From: Lactuca virosa
Taxonomy: Eukaryota; Streptophyta; Magnoliopsida; Asterales; Asteraceae
Direction: 5' to 3'
Assembly: GCA_928212115.1 (NCBI GenBank)
Contig: CAKMRJ010005523.1
Location: 252,923,185 to 252,987,184, forward strand
Length of the DNA stretch: 64,000 bases
Shown here in pieces: positions 22,123-33,667 of this stretch. Position 1 is the first letter of the stretch. Every line of letters begins with the position of its first letter. The translations under genes and the position numbers were made by a program. The notes under the pieces were generated by a model. That model made no database searches. It was not told where the DNA came from and worked only from the letters and a program-made list of their open reading frames with translations.

Positions 22123-24523
22123 TTATGGTCATTACGAGTCCGCGGTGATGCCGTTTGGGCTCACCAATGCTCCTGCCGCGTTCATGGATCTCATGAACCG
22201 CGTATGAAGGCCGATGCTGGATCGGTCTGTGATAGTCTTTATTGATGACATCTTGGTTTACTCCAAGACGCAGGAACAACATGAGGAGCACTTGAGGGAG
22301 GTGCTGGAGACGTTGAGGAGGGAGATACTTTTCGCAAAGTTCTCCAAATGCGAGTTTTGGTTTCGCGATGTGTAGTTTCTGGGGCACCTTGTCAACCAGA
22401 ACGGTATACTGGTCGATCCGGCCAAAGTAGAGGCTATTATGAGATGGGAGCGTACGAGGTCTCCATCTGAGATTCGAAGTTTTCTTGGTCTGGCGGGTTA
22501 CTATTGGAGATTCATCCAAGATTTCTCCAAGATTGTTGTTCCATTGACCCGACTGAACAAAAAGTCGGTGACATTCCGCTGGGGGCCTGATCAGCAGGCA
22601 GCTTTCGAGACTCTCAGACAGCGGTTGTGTGAGGCATCGATTCCGACCTTGCCGGAGGGCGTCGACGACTTCGTGGTTTATTGTGACGCTTCGATCACGG
22701 GTATGGGTGCATTTTTGATGCAACAAGGTCACGTGATTGCATACACTTCGAGGCAGCTGAAGCCTCATGAAGCGAACTACCCGACACACGATTTGGAGTT
22801 GGGGGCCGTTGTTTTTTCCCTCAAGATTTGGTGGCACTACCTCTATGGGGTTCGTTGCACCATTTACACGGACCACAAGAGCCTGAGGTACTTGATGGAC
22901 CAGCCGAACCTGAACATGAGACAACGAAGGTGGTTAGACGTGGTGAAGGATTACGATTGCGAGATTATTTATCACCCGGGGAAGGTCAACGTGTTGGCCG
23001 ATGCTCTCAGCCGCAAGGCGGTCGCGGCTCCGATTCGGGATATATGCTTGAGGATGACAGTGATTACTCCATTACTGGAGAAGATCCGAGTGGCACAGGT
23101 AGAGGCTATGAAGGAAGAGCACCGGAAGAGTGAGCGTATTATAGGTCAGGTGGCTTCATTTGATTATGACAGCCGTGGGTTGTTGATCCTGCATCGGAGG
23201 GTCTGGGTTCCTTACTAGGGCGGTGTACGCCAGGTTCTAATGGAGGAGGCTCACAAGTCGAGATTCTCCATTCATCCCGGGGCGACGAAGATGTATCAGG
23301 ATCTTCACCCTGATTATTGGTGGCCCTGCATGAAGCGGGACATAGCTTGGTATGTGGAGCGATTCTTGACTTGTAGGAAAGTCAAGGCCGAGCACCAGCG
23401 ACGTCACAGAAATATGTAGTCGTTGGAGATTCCCGTGTGGAAATGGGAAGACATCACCATAGATTTCATCACAAAGCTTCCCAGTACTACACATGGAGTG
23501 GATTCGATTTGGGTCATCGTGGATCGGCTGACCAAGAGTGCACATTTCATCCTTATCTAGGAGAGTATATCGGCTGAGAAGCTAGTCGAGATCTATGTAC
23601 GCTAGGTGGCGGCATGTTATGGAGTTCCAGTTTCGGTTGTGTCAGACGGAGATGTTCGTTATACTTCCAGATTCTAGAAGCGGTTTCATGACGAGATGGG
23701 CACTCGTCTTCACTTCAGTACAACTTTTCACCCTCAGATGGATGGGCAGAGTGAGAGGACGATTCAGACTCTGGAGGATATGCTACGTGCATGTGTATTG
23801 GATTTCGGTGGGAGTTGGGATATGTATCTTCCGTTATTGGAATTTTCGTATAACAACAGTTATCATGCTAGCATAGACCGACCTCCCTTCGAGATGCTCT
23901 ACGGGAGGAAATGTAGGATCCCAATCTGTTGGGACGAGGTCGATCAGAGAGTCATGGGGAGTACCGAGGTGGTACTCAAGACTACTGAGATGATCCAGCA
24001 GGTCCGGAGCAGGCTCCAGACTGCTCAGAGTCGGCAGAAAAGCTACGCCGACAAGCGCCAATATGACCTAGAGTTTCAGGTGGGAGACATGGTTCTCCTG
24101 AAGGTGTCACCCTGGAAAGGTGTCATCCGGTTCAGGAAGAGGGGAAAGCTAGGCCCCAGATACATCAGTCTGTTTAGGGTTTTGGCTTGGGTGGGCCGGG
24201 TTGCTTATCGTTTGGATCTTCCAGCAGAGGTCAGTCAGATTCACAACACCTTTCATGTCTCCCAATTGTGGAAATGTTTGGTGGATGATTCCGCGGTCGT
24301 GACTTTAGAGGATATTCAGGTGGATGACCACCTGAATATCATTGAGAGACCGATAGCAATTCTTGATCGAAAGGAGAAGACCTTGAGGAACAAGGTCATG
24401 GGGTTGGTTAAGGTACAGTGGCAACACCGAAAGGGTTCAGAATGGACATGGGTGCTCGAGGAGGAAATGAGGGAACACTACCCCGAGTTGTTCGAGGCGA
24501 CGGACTTCGACGGCGAAGTCTGA
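22123..24523 (+). pseudogene. Gypsy pol remnant: RT C-half, RNase H, integrase, chromodomain
   Basis: One frame runs through, starting inside RT at MPFGLTNAPAAF. The RT catalytic motif reads FIDDILVYS. RNase H follows (YCDASITGMGAFLM, then TDHKSL). Integrase has the HPGATKMYQDL zinc-binding part and a TTFHPQMDGQSERTIQ segment carrying the catalytic Glu. A chromodomain covers roughly 24325-24505 (WTWVLEEEMREHYPELF). Stop codons interrupt it at 22205, 22373, 23216, near 23417, near 23556, near 23600 and near 23675, with no frameshift that I noticed. Everything before mid-RT is gone. The chromodomain type points to the Tekay/Del clade. Confidence 0.8.
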
Positions 24524-24540
24524 TTCAAGTAGGGGAGAAT

Positions 24541-24868
24541 TGTAACGCTCACTCCAGGTATTATTTATATTTTGGTCCCTTATATGTTGAATTATTACTT
24601 TTGGACCTTATGTTTGCAAGGTTGAGGGAAGGAGGGACCGTTTCTGCCAATTTTAGATGCTTGGAGGCGGAGCCCGGACGCTGGGCGTTCCCCTGGGGAA
24701 CGCACTGCGTTCACGTGCCAAGTGCAAACCCTAAAATTTAATGGTTAACCCCTATATAAAGAACATTATGCCATAAAGTCCAGCCACCCGTTCACCCTTA
24801 AGTTGCTCCCACGAAACCCTAATCCATTTTTTGTGTGTTCTTGTTCTTGGAAGGCCTCTTGAGGGCAT
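24541..24868 (+). repeat. 3' LTR of the outer Gypsy element, truncated
   Basis: It starts TGTAACGCTC and follows the 9422 LTR to GGAAGGCCTCTTGAG, then switches abruptly to unrelated reverse-strand LTR sequence. The purine-rich CAAGTAGGGGAGAAT just before it is the polypurine tract. Confidence 0.7.
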
Positions 24869-25686
24869 TCCTAAAACTATATTAGTGAGTTCCCCCAAAA
24901 TACCAACACATAACAAGCATAATACAGACAGCATGCATACAGAGCCTTCAACCTGAATGGAACGCCCCGCCGGCCAACAATCCATCTAGTACGCTCACAG
25001 AACCTTCAGCAGGACTGGTATGGCTCACTGGGCCTTCAGACTATTTGGAACGTTCTTCGGGCCTTCGGCCTGACTTGTACGCCTCTCGGGCATGCAGTCT
25101 ATTCGGGACGCCCTGGGTCTCTTGGCCTTCAGTTTACACTGGTACGCCTCAACCCAAGCACACACAAACCATGTTGGCATATACATAACAGATAAGCATA
25201 CATATAATCAGTCAATAGACAATCAGACAGATCTTACAGATCACTAAGCAGAACATAATCCTATCTACCATGATACAGATCTAATAGATCACTACAACAT
25301 ACCAACATGCAATAAACCATGATAACAATCCAATGGGTCGGCCTTGGTGCCTTCGACCTAAAAGTACAGTGAGGAAAACTCACCTCACAAACTGAACAGA
25401 AGCTGATGAGGTCCCTGACTCCAAATCTCAACTCTGTAACCGACACCTAATCCCACCAAAGACCAATTCCATCAAAATCCCAAAATACCCTCAATAGTCA
25501 AATTGGTCAAAGTCAACTGGTCAAAACCCACTAAGTCAACTGAGTCAACCCATCCGAGTCAACCTAACCGAGTCAACTCATCGGGGCTGACCCAGTGCGA
25601 GTACGCGAGGCGTACTCTGGAGGTACGCTGAGCATACTCCAATCCTCGTAGTTGACCACCATCGGGGTGGTTGACCTCGTACGCAA

Positions 25687-26672
25687 TAAAGGTGAGCAAT
25701 TGGACCGAACCAGTTTTGAAGAATATTGTGGACCATGGACTGGATCGGATGAGACATACCGGGTCTAGGTCCGGGTCCGGGTTTTCCGGTTCTTGGACCC
25801 ATTTGAACTGGTACAACTTTATATGCATATGGTACAATTTGTTAAAACGTGTTTTTGGGTTTGATACTACTTGTTAAAACAAATATGTTGTCGGGTTTGA
25901 TATGTTACAACTCATTAAAATGAATAGTTTTTTGGGTTTGATACGGTACAAATCGTAAAAATGAATACGTTTTCGTTTATTGTGCCATTTGGACCGGTCA
26001 AACTTTCATTATTTATACTTTATACCATTTGTTTGAAGGATTGTAACTCATTGAATATAACACCAAAAACAACACCATTATAGTTTAAAATCATCTACAA
26101 ACTCTAAATTACACGTTGGAAAAAACGCATGTTAATCCGACCAAAACCAAATGAGATATGCTTGTTTAAAGAATTTCACATAATAAAAAAAAATAATTTC
26201 TTTTTGAAAAGCTGAAATATTTCAACTTTGATCTCTCATTTTAGAAAGATAGTAACTCATTGAATATAACACCAAAAAAACACAATTATAGTCTAAAATA
26301 ATCTATTAACTCTAAATCACACATTGGAAAATACCGCATGTCAATCCGACTTAAAACGAATGAGATATGTTTGTTTAAATAATTTCACAGAATACAAAAG
26401 TTTAAATTTTTGCTGAAAAGTTAAAATATTTCAGCTTTGATATCTCATCTTTGAAGCATTGTAACTCATCGAATATAATACGAAAAACAACAAAATTATA
26501 ATATGAAATAATCTACAAACTCTAAATTACACGTTAGAAAAAACTACATGTTAATCCAACTTAAAACGAATGAGATATGCTTATTTAAATTTTTTCACAT
26601 AATTGCTGAAAAGCTGAAATATTTCAGCTTTGATATCTCATCTTTGAAGGATTGTAACTTATCAAATATAAC

Positions 26673-26749
<77 letters not shown>

Positions 26750-27001
26750 AAAATCATTTACAAAACTTTAAATTACACGTTGGAAAAAACCTCATGTCAA
26801 TCCGACTTAAAACGAATGAGATATGTTTGTCTAAATAAATTTACAAAATACAATTTTTTTTAAAATAAGCCGGTCGAAAACCGGTTTATACCCGGAATCG
26901 GCCGGACCGGACCGGTTTTGCTGAAATCCTAGAACTGAGAACCGGCCCGGGGGTCCAAAAAACGGTCTGGTCCGGTCCACAGGTCCAAATGCTCACCTCT
27001 A
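25687..27001. mobile_element. hAT-like MITE with 8-bp target duplication, inside an LTR
   Basis: The ends are inverted: TAAAGGTGAGCAATTGGACC on the left and the reverse complement of TAGAGGTGAGCATTTGGACC on the right. GTACGCAA (25679-25686) and GTACGCAG (27002-27009) flank it, matching at 7 of 8 positions. An 8-bp duplication with a GGTGAGC-type end is typical of hAT elements. It encodes nothing. The middle is four copies of a unit of about 200 bp (anchors at 26043, 26252, 26461 and 26653) with TTACACGTTGGAAAA and GAATGAGATATG words. A (TA)n tract interrupts the last unit. Confidence 0.72.
26677..26745. repeat. (TA)n microsatellite, about 69 bp
   Basis: Pure TA repeats inside the fourth unit of the MITE. 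The second MITE copy (37734-39009) lacks the tract at the matching place, so it expanded in this copy only. Confidence 0.95.
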
Positions 27002-27831
27002 GTACGCAGGGCGTACTCAGAGTACGCGGGGCGTACCCTCGCAAGCCCAAAAATATTGCTAAGAGCTTAATGGATTAAGCACTTATGTCCCAACTTTGGA
27101 TCAATGGCCAAAATATACTCTAGAGTCATAAAGTTTCCAACTTTATGACTTTACATGCCTAATAAGAGCCTAACTCAAGATCTTAATCCATTAAGACCTT
27201 CTACAATATGCATGGAGCAAAACCAACTAATGGGACTTCATTTGTGACTTAGGACCCCTCGTAGGGTCTGAAAGGACAACTCAAATTGTCAAGAACATGC
27301 CATGCTCAAGATGAGACATTTGGGACCAAAAAGTATAACTAAAACACCCATTTCTAGATCTACAAGATTAAAAGATCAAGATGCAAGCTTTATACCTTTG
27401 AAGGGTTGCAAATGAAGAGTAAATCCCAAATCCAAAGTGCTTCACTCTCCAAAGATGATCTTGGCTTCCTTCCTTCTTCTTCTAAGCACACAAACACACA
27501 CTTTAAGGCTTAAAATGGCTTTACAAGGTGGTTCTAGGGTTACAACACGAATGAGAGGGTGGAGGCTAAGAAGGTGAAGGGAAATGAGGCCATAAGGATG
27601 CTTAAATACCAACCAAACCCTAAAAATTAGGGTTTCCCATTTAGGAAGTACGCCCAACGTACAAGGATGCACGCCCAGTGTACACCACATACGCATGGCG
27701 TACTCCGAAGCCATAATTACTAAAATGCAATTAAGGCCCTTTTGCATATAATTCTTGAACTTTCGGACCAATTTCAATATAAATAAATTAAAGGGTTGAA
27801 GTTTGAAGTACCTTATCATCAGGATGTTACA

Positions 27832-28803
27832 ATTAGGAGTATGATCACCATGATTTTCGTCATACGAGTCATGTATTCTAACAGAAGACTCAGATTCCTC
27901 TTCATCATCACCATAATTTCTACCTTTATTACCACTGTCAGTAAAGCTATCATCATACACCGGAAACTTAAAGTCATCGGAATCAAGATCTCAAGCTAAA
28001 ATTTTCCCCTCCACGAAGTCAGACAAAAGAAAGGGTATTCGGTATCCATCCAAAACAAAATGTGTACATATCCATAGTACAACAATAAAACAAGCAAAAT
28101 GAACAAGAATAAGGAAATATACCTAGTCCTCGAATGAATAAGGATGAAACCACACCCATGCGAATCCAGTAAGGACTCTTACCAACTTTACCTAACACAA
28201 CTTCTGGAAACTTCTTCATAACAACATTAAAGCGGGAGATTTTGTCAGTATCCTGACCCAAATCAACAGTCTTATTGGGCTTTTGATCAATAATAGTATG
28301 AGGACGATGAAAAACATTGTGATAAGTAAACACAGATGGATTCAACCAGAGAAACTCAGTTTTCCATCTTTTGATGGATTCAAGAAGACCTTCAATCGAA
28401 ATATGACCAAGAGAATGAAAATAATACCAAGCACCGTTACTACATATTCGAAAGAAATATTGGAACAAAGCAACAGTATGAACCATGAGAGCAGCATGGC
28501 ATAATAACTCGAAACAAACAATCTTGGAGATATAATTAGGTTTTAGTTGGAAAGTATGAATCATGTACACCTCCATAATAACACCAAAAAATGAAGAGGG
28601 GGCACACGCAGAACAATCTCAAAATAATACAAATAAAAACTAATATTTCCTGGAGGTGGACGATCGATAGCTGCTGTAGGATTGGGAAGAATGGTGCCAT
28701 CTTCGTCAATCAAATGATAGTTTAGTGACAGCTGGTCAAGGCGTTCATGGGTCTTGGTAGATTGAAGAGGATGCATTATCAGACGAGCCATGATAATTTT
28801 CAA
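27832..28803 (-). pseudogene. Fragment resembling plant Transposase_28 (putative gypsy-type transposon) protein
   Basis: Reading starts at ATG 28803 or 28791. It gives a region with LNYHLIDEDG and PPPGNISFYLYYF. After a one-base slip near 28575 it continues with a stretch ending GAWYYFHSLG and then LLESIKRWKTEF. The PPPG...Y, F.LLCHA and WYYFHS...IKRWK pattern recalls Pfam PF04195 as I remember it. A more distal acidic piece (DDEEESESS) near 27850-27950 may be a further exon. The frameshift and missing C-terminus make it a remnant. The family call is tentative. Confidence 0.42.
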
Positions 28804-29569
28804 GGAAAGGGGAAAATGGAAGAAGAATCAATGGGAAATGAAGAAAGCAACAGGAATGAAAGCGATGGATTTGACAAAAATTTATAAGAGGCGAAAAGCG
28901 GGAAAGGCAATTGTTGCGAAATCAATCAAAGGGACGTCGCCACGAATACTAAGGCGCATGTAATAACCGCAAATCGTTTCATTGCCCAGTAGTCGTAATT
29001 ACAAATTTAAGCCCAATTATAAAAAACGATTCAACAACCGCTTTTAACAATTAGGTTTAGGGGCTTAATGATGTATGGGTCAGGCCCATCCAAAAATAGG
29101 CTGGCAAAAGGATGACGTTAAGTAGTAAACAAGAAACACAGGCCGGATACAATTTTATCAAGCCGGCCACAAATAAAATAATAATAAATCTTTTGTATAA
29201 GATATTCCAAGCAACATCCCAGGAAACACAGAAAAACGAGATTATTTAATCAAAAGGTTCTACCCTTGACCTAAGGACCAATACATGATACAAATGGGAA
29301 AGTCACGAACTGGATAGACCTCCATCTATATAAAGGTAAGTCTATTTCTCAGATGGCGAGGGGCCAGAAGGCAACATATTTCCACTATGCAAAAAGAAAT
29401 ATCTAATTTAGGCATCGGAGAACACTATCGGGGTCCATCCCTCGGTATGGCTTTCTAACCTAGCATTTGCTCATTTTGTACAACATGACCTCCTGAGTAT
29501 TCATTAGAAGGAGTATGATAAGGATAGATTCCTACAAACACAAAGATCTATGTAGAAATAATAATGTGT
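28804..29569. other. Repeat-like spacer, no gene recognised
   Basis: It holds GGCCGG-containing words, a CTATATAAAGG promoter-like word near 29325 and a purine-rich stretch. It looks like the LTR or leader of the element that supplied the fragment on its left, but I could not define ends. Confidence 0.35.
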
Positions 29570-29796
29570 ATGCATTATATATGTATTGTGGTGTATGGTA
29601 TTTTGGGGAACTCATTAAGCTTCGTGCATACCCAGTTGATTATAAATGTTTTCAGGTATTTCTTCGGATCGTGAGAAGGGCATGGCTCAACTGTACATAC
29701 ACGCATTCGCATCATGTTTTCCACCGAATTTAATTATACTATGATATATTTGAATAAATAAATGAAAATTTTTATGGTAAAAATCGGGACGTTACA
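29570..29796 (+). repeat. 3' end fragment of a Gypsy LTR
   Basis: It contains GGGGAACTCATTAAGCTTCG, the counterpart of GGGGGAACTCACTAAGCTT at 21838, and ends GGGACGTTACA like other LTRs of this class. No partner or target duplication was found, so it is a fragment. Confidence 0.5.
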
Positions 29797-30708
29797 AAAT
29801 GAATGGTCAATTTTCATTTTTTATTGATGGAAATGGGTGTTTCTAACCCTAACCTCATTACTAGAGTTGTACATTGGCAATAATGATTTGGAAACTAGCT
29901 TATAAAAACTTTGGTGATGACAAATCCAATAGAAATGAGGTAGTTTATGATTGTTGATCCTAGTTATCTTTTATGGCGAATTGCCATTGAAATGTATTAA
30001 AATGATTTTTAAGCAAGTTTGAACTCAAATAAGGATTTAATTTGGAAAATTAATAATATAAACTAATGTATGATAGTTTTATATTTTTTAAAGAGTATTT
30101 CAAAGAACTTAGATGGATTTGTAACTTCAATGTAGAATTGGAGTCAACATTAGTCATTAGTTGCGTTGTTATCAAAATGAATGAAATAGAATCATAACTT
30201 ATGAATGGAATTCACTATTCCAAGGGGTTTTAATAAGTTTACAATTTCATTATGATCTTATCAAGTAATTAGAATGATAAATGACGAGGTTGGAATCCAT
30301 TAAGAACATATGGACCGTTGTTTATGTTATGATGTCTATATGAGCTTCCATATAGCTCTTATGATGTCTAAATGTCTTAACCATTAGGGAATAAATAATA
30401 TAAGACTTAAATGGGATGAAATAATTATATTAGGACTTATTTAAGTCATTAAGACTTCATATATGGAATGTCATAGAATTTAGACAAAATTTCATAATTG
30501 GTTCCTATGGTTTGCAAAATATCTCACTTTAAGGACTTTCAAGGAAAACGTCTTCATGTGGTTTGCAAAATTACATGAAAGGTCCTCTTGCCGTTAAATC
30601 TAACTTTTCAGCTGTTAGATTTTAATGAAAAAGAATATTTTACCCTTGTACCAAATTTGTAATATACTACAAACCTCAAGAACCATTTGTGTAGTTTTTG
30701 TAAATTTG

Positions 30709-30712
<4 letters not shown>
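29797..30712. other. AT-rich repeat DNA, partly MITE-like
   Basis: No coding exon is seen. Around 30500-30600 the words CCTATGGTTTGCAAAAT and TGTGGTTTGCAAAATTACAT, followed by GAAAGGTCC, repeat in a pattern I associate with common plant MITEs. The rest is unassigned. Confidence 0.35.

Positions 30713-30787
<75 letters not shown>
30713..30787. repeat. (TA)n microsatellite, about 75 bp
   Basis: Uninterrupted TA repeat just left of the long inverted-repeat element. Confidence 0.95.
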
Positions 30788-30789
<2 letters not shown>

Positions 30790-30857
30790 TTTTAACAATT
30801 TGATAACTTTTTTTATTTTATCTTTTTGACATTTTGTTTTCTATTTTTATTTTATAA

Positions 30858-32912
30858 TTTTAGTTATTTATGATTTTTAATGTTTTTATTTATTTTGATT
30901 CAAGCAAATTAACTTAAATTCGATAAACCATGTCGAAACCGTTTTTTCTTTAATTTTTCTTATTTGTGAATTGAAGCGTTAATGTTTTTTTTTTAATTTT
31001 ATGTCGTTACGGTTCATGTTTTTTACTTGAATGCTCCATAGTTAATATCGTTAGCAACTTTATGTTTGCATTTATCATTATCATTATTTCACCTTTTGTT
31101 TTCTATTTTTTTTATTATAAATTTTGTTACTTATTATTCTTCTATTGTTTTTATTTATTTTGATTCAAGTAATGAAAAATAAAAAAAAAACAAAAAAAAA
31201 AAACTCAAACACCAAAATTATAATATACTCTAATATATTAATACATTTTACCCTTTACATCTTTTTTTGGTTTTTTCATATTTTTTTTAAATTTTTTCGT
31301 ATTATTTTTTAATTTTAACTTTTTCGTTGTTTCATTTTATTTTTCATCAATCTGATAACTTTTTTTTTGCATTTTCCAAAATGTGTAAAATATATGAATA
31401 TATTAGAGTATATTACAATTTTGGTGTTTGTGTTTTTTTGGTTTTCTATTTATTTTTTTATAATTTTGGTTATTTATGGATTTTGTAACTTTTTTATTTT
31501 GATTTAAGTAAATAAAAAAGTTATATTTATATTTGTGATTTTGGTCCTCAGATATCGACTCATGATTCCCATATTCCCAGCCGATGGGATATGTCCGGTG
31601 TGCCGCAAGACATGTTTGGACTCTTTCGGCGAGCATGTAGTTCATTGCAAAGAACTCCCGGGGTTCAAAGACAGGCACGATATGGTTAGGGATTTTTTGG
31701 TCGACATAAGTAAGCGTGCCGGGGTTTCCGCCAAGAAAGAGGCTCCTGTGAATTTCCTGACTGACCCGACAGAATGAAGGTCAACCCATAGACCGACTGC
31801 CATTTTGATTTTCCGATGGGTTGGAGGGAAACATGCATGTGTGGACCTTACAGGGGTATCCCCTCTCGTAAGTTTGAGGGCCAGGGGTTTCACGGCGGGT
31901 CAGGCTGCCTTAAAAGCTGCTACATGCAAGGTCACCAAACATGAGAAACCGTGCATGGAAAATTAACACGCGTTCATACCATTTGCATTTGATACGTTTG
32001 GTTTCCTTGCGTCAGATGCGGTGGAGCTTCTTAGTAGACTACAACGGATCATGCATAGCAATGTTACATCCCCTAGATCTATGGATGTAGTGTTCAAAAG
32101 AATTGGTTTTACCATACAAAAGGGCTTAGCGGAGCAACTTGTTGCCCGTTTACCTTCTCATTCGTTGTATGATGATAACTAAAATGTTTTAATTAAAAAA
32201 GATATAAAATAAAGTTTAGACAGAAAAAAAAATTCAAGTAAATAAAAAGTTATATACTACATATTTGTAATTTTGGTCCATTTTTTTTACTTGAATCAAA
32301 ATAAAAACACAAAGACAAACACCAAAATTGTAATACACTCTAATATATTCATATATTTTACACTTTTTTGTAAAAGGTAAAAAAAAGTTATCAAAATGAT
32401 AAAAAATAAAACGAAACAACAAAAAAATTAAAATAGGAAAAACTTAAAAAAGTAATACGAAAAAATTATAAAAAATACGAAAAACTTAAAAAAAATACGA
32501 AAAAAACCAAAAAAATATGAAAAGGGTAAAATGTATAATATATTAGAGTATATTACAATTTTGTTTTTTGAGTTTTTGTTTTTTGTTTTTTTTTATTTTT
32601 CATTACCTCAATCAAAATAAATAAAAATAATAGAAGAATAATAAATAACTAAATTAAAAAAAAAATTGAAAACAAATGTGAAATAATGATAATGATAAAT
32701 GCAAACATAAAGTTGATAACGATATTAGTTATGGAGCATCCAAGTAAAAAAACATGAACCGTAACGGTATAAAAGAAAAAAAAACATTAACGCTTTAATT
32801 CACAAATAAGAAAAATTAAAAAAAAATGGTTTCGACATGATTTGTCGAATTTAAGTTTATTTACTTGAATTAAAAAAAATAAAAACATAAAAAAAACCAT
32901 AAATGACTAAAA
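30858..32912. mobile_element. Long terminal-inverted-repeat (foldback or MULE-like) element with a captured gene fragment
   Basis: The left arm (about 30858-31500) and right arm (about 32282-32912) are inverted copies over some 630 bp. Examples are ATCATTATCATTATTTCAC on the left against GTGAAATAATGATAATGAT on the right, and CATGTCGAAACC against GGTTTCGACATG. Both arms are very A/T-rich. Between them lies a gene fragment (31550-32182). A segment resembling AAGTAAATAAAAAGTTATAT...TTTTGGTCC occurs in direct orientation on both sides of the fragment (31507-31547 and 32237-32280). I could not identify a target duplication, so the superfamily is open. It sits at or beside the broken end of a reverse-strand gag. 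Confidence 0.62.
31550..32182 (+). pseudogene. Captured fragment: zinc finger plus possible restriction-like endonuclease, RT-protein C-terminus-like
   Basis: One frame starts at LRYRLMIP and runs to a natural-looking stop at 32180. It is broken by two in-frame stops (31775 and near 31964). It shows CPVCRKTC...GEHVVHC (a CCH/C finger), then RHDMVRDFL, KKEAPVNFLTD, RPTAIL and ACVDLTGVSPL, and ends near GLAEQLVARLPSHS. I recall such sequences in plants as part of reverse-transcriptase-like proteins. The finger followed by RP.(D)IL...VDLT is reminiscent of the restriction-like endonuclease of R2-type LINEs, which is an inference. No start, promoter or upstream RT domain is present. Confidence 0.5.
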
Positions 32913-32927
32913 CAAATAACCATAACC

Positions 32928-33667
32928 ATAACGATGAGTGGATACAAACTGAATGATATCTGTCTTGAGCATGCTCAAGTAACGGGTCATCTGAGCCTGC
33001 TCAGAAGTTGCAAACTCAGGACAAAACATGGCCCTCTCCGTGAACATCTTGGTGATCTCCGTCACCGACTCGGTCCCCTGTCTCAGATCCAAATACTCTT
33101 GGGACAACCTCCCACGCTCCACCAGTGGCACATATCTAGAATGGAACATCTCCGAGAACTGCTCCCAAGACACAACAACTTTTTGTTCAGTAGAATACGA
33201 ACCAGTAACAAGTCTCCACCAATCCTTCACTCCGGACATCAGAAGGTTCAGAGCGCACCTGACCTTCTGGTCAGCTGGGCAAGAGCAAGTGAATAAACAC
33301 CCCTCAATGTCAGACAACTACCTCATGGGTATGATTGGGTCCTGAACTCCATCAAATGTCGGGGGCTTCGTATTACCGAAGTCCCGATACTGGAAGACTC
33401 TCCCAATACCAACCCTAGCAGCGGCAACGGCTGCAGTGGCTGCAGCAGCAGCATCAGCCTCAGACAAAGCAACATAATGCTCATCAAAATACTCCACAAC
33501 GGCGGTCTTGATAGACCTGAACATCTCTGTAAACAGTGCTCGAAAGTGAGCAACAACCTCCTCCTGAAGAATCTTCATAATCTGTCCTCGGACACAACTG
33601 GCCCACCCTCACTGCCAGCTCCCGATCCTGATCCGGATCCAACCTCAAATCGTCTCGTCATCACCAT
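32928..33667 (-). pseudogene. Gypsy gag remnant
   Basis: Reading from ATG near 33667 gives a Gly/Ser-rich start, a one-base frameshift near 33579, an Ala-rich stretch, and then FQYRDFGNTKPPTFDGVQDP and the capsid core (CPADQKVRCALNLL, VKDWWR, WEQFSEMFHSRYVP). A stop (TGG to TAG type) lies at 33318-33320. It breaks off at about 32928, just past QFVSTHRY, against the inverted-repeat element. This is a Tekay-type gag with zinc knuckle and pol missing. Confidence 0.7.

Larger units (their letters stand above)
9422..24868 (+). mobile_element. Old chromodomain Gypsy (Tekay/Del-like) element, internally deleted and nested
   Basis: The 5' LTR begins at 9422 and its partner begins at 24541. Both open with TGTAA and share ATTATTTATATTTTGGTCC and several hundred further bases with moderate divergence. 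The 5' LTR is split at 10265/20978 by a younger element and then runs directly into RT sequence near 22123, so leader, gag, protease and the first half of RT are missing. The remaining pol has several nonsense codons. The 3' LTR is cut off at about 24868. The element is dead, and its clade is inferred from the C-terminal chromodomain. Confidence 0.75.
24869..27831 (-). repeat. Reverse-strand Gypsy LTR (left copy), truncated, carrying a MITE
   Basis: On the reverse strand it opens TGTAACATCC at 27831. It is collinear with 34655-35191 plus 37457-39009 in the right copy. It is rich in GTACGC/GCGTAC words and in AGTCAAC repeats (25490-25570), and holds a GGCCTTCAG-type tandem stretch near 24937-25150. 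Its left end is cut where the outer element's 3' LTR is also cut, so 24868/24869 is a rearrangement or insertion junction. Confidence 0.6.

Noticed and set aside
22079..22924. Reverse ORF of 281 codons
   Set aside because: It is antisense to the RT/RNase H remnant, whose sense frame has recognisable motifs.
26040..26840. CRISPR-like array of evenly spaced repeats
   Set aside because: Units of about 200 bp are adjacent tandem copies without short unique spacers, and they lie in a plant MITE.
27832..27850. Polypurine tract beside the left reverse-strand LTR, which would pair it with the gag at 32928-33667
   Set aside because: The reverse strand just before the LTR is not purine-rich, so pairing of the two LTR copies as one element is unproven.
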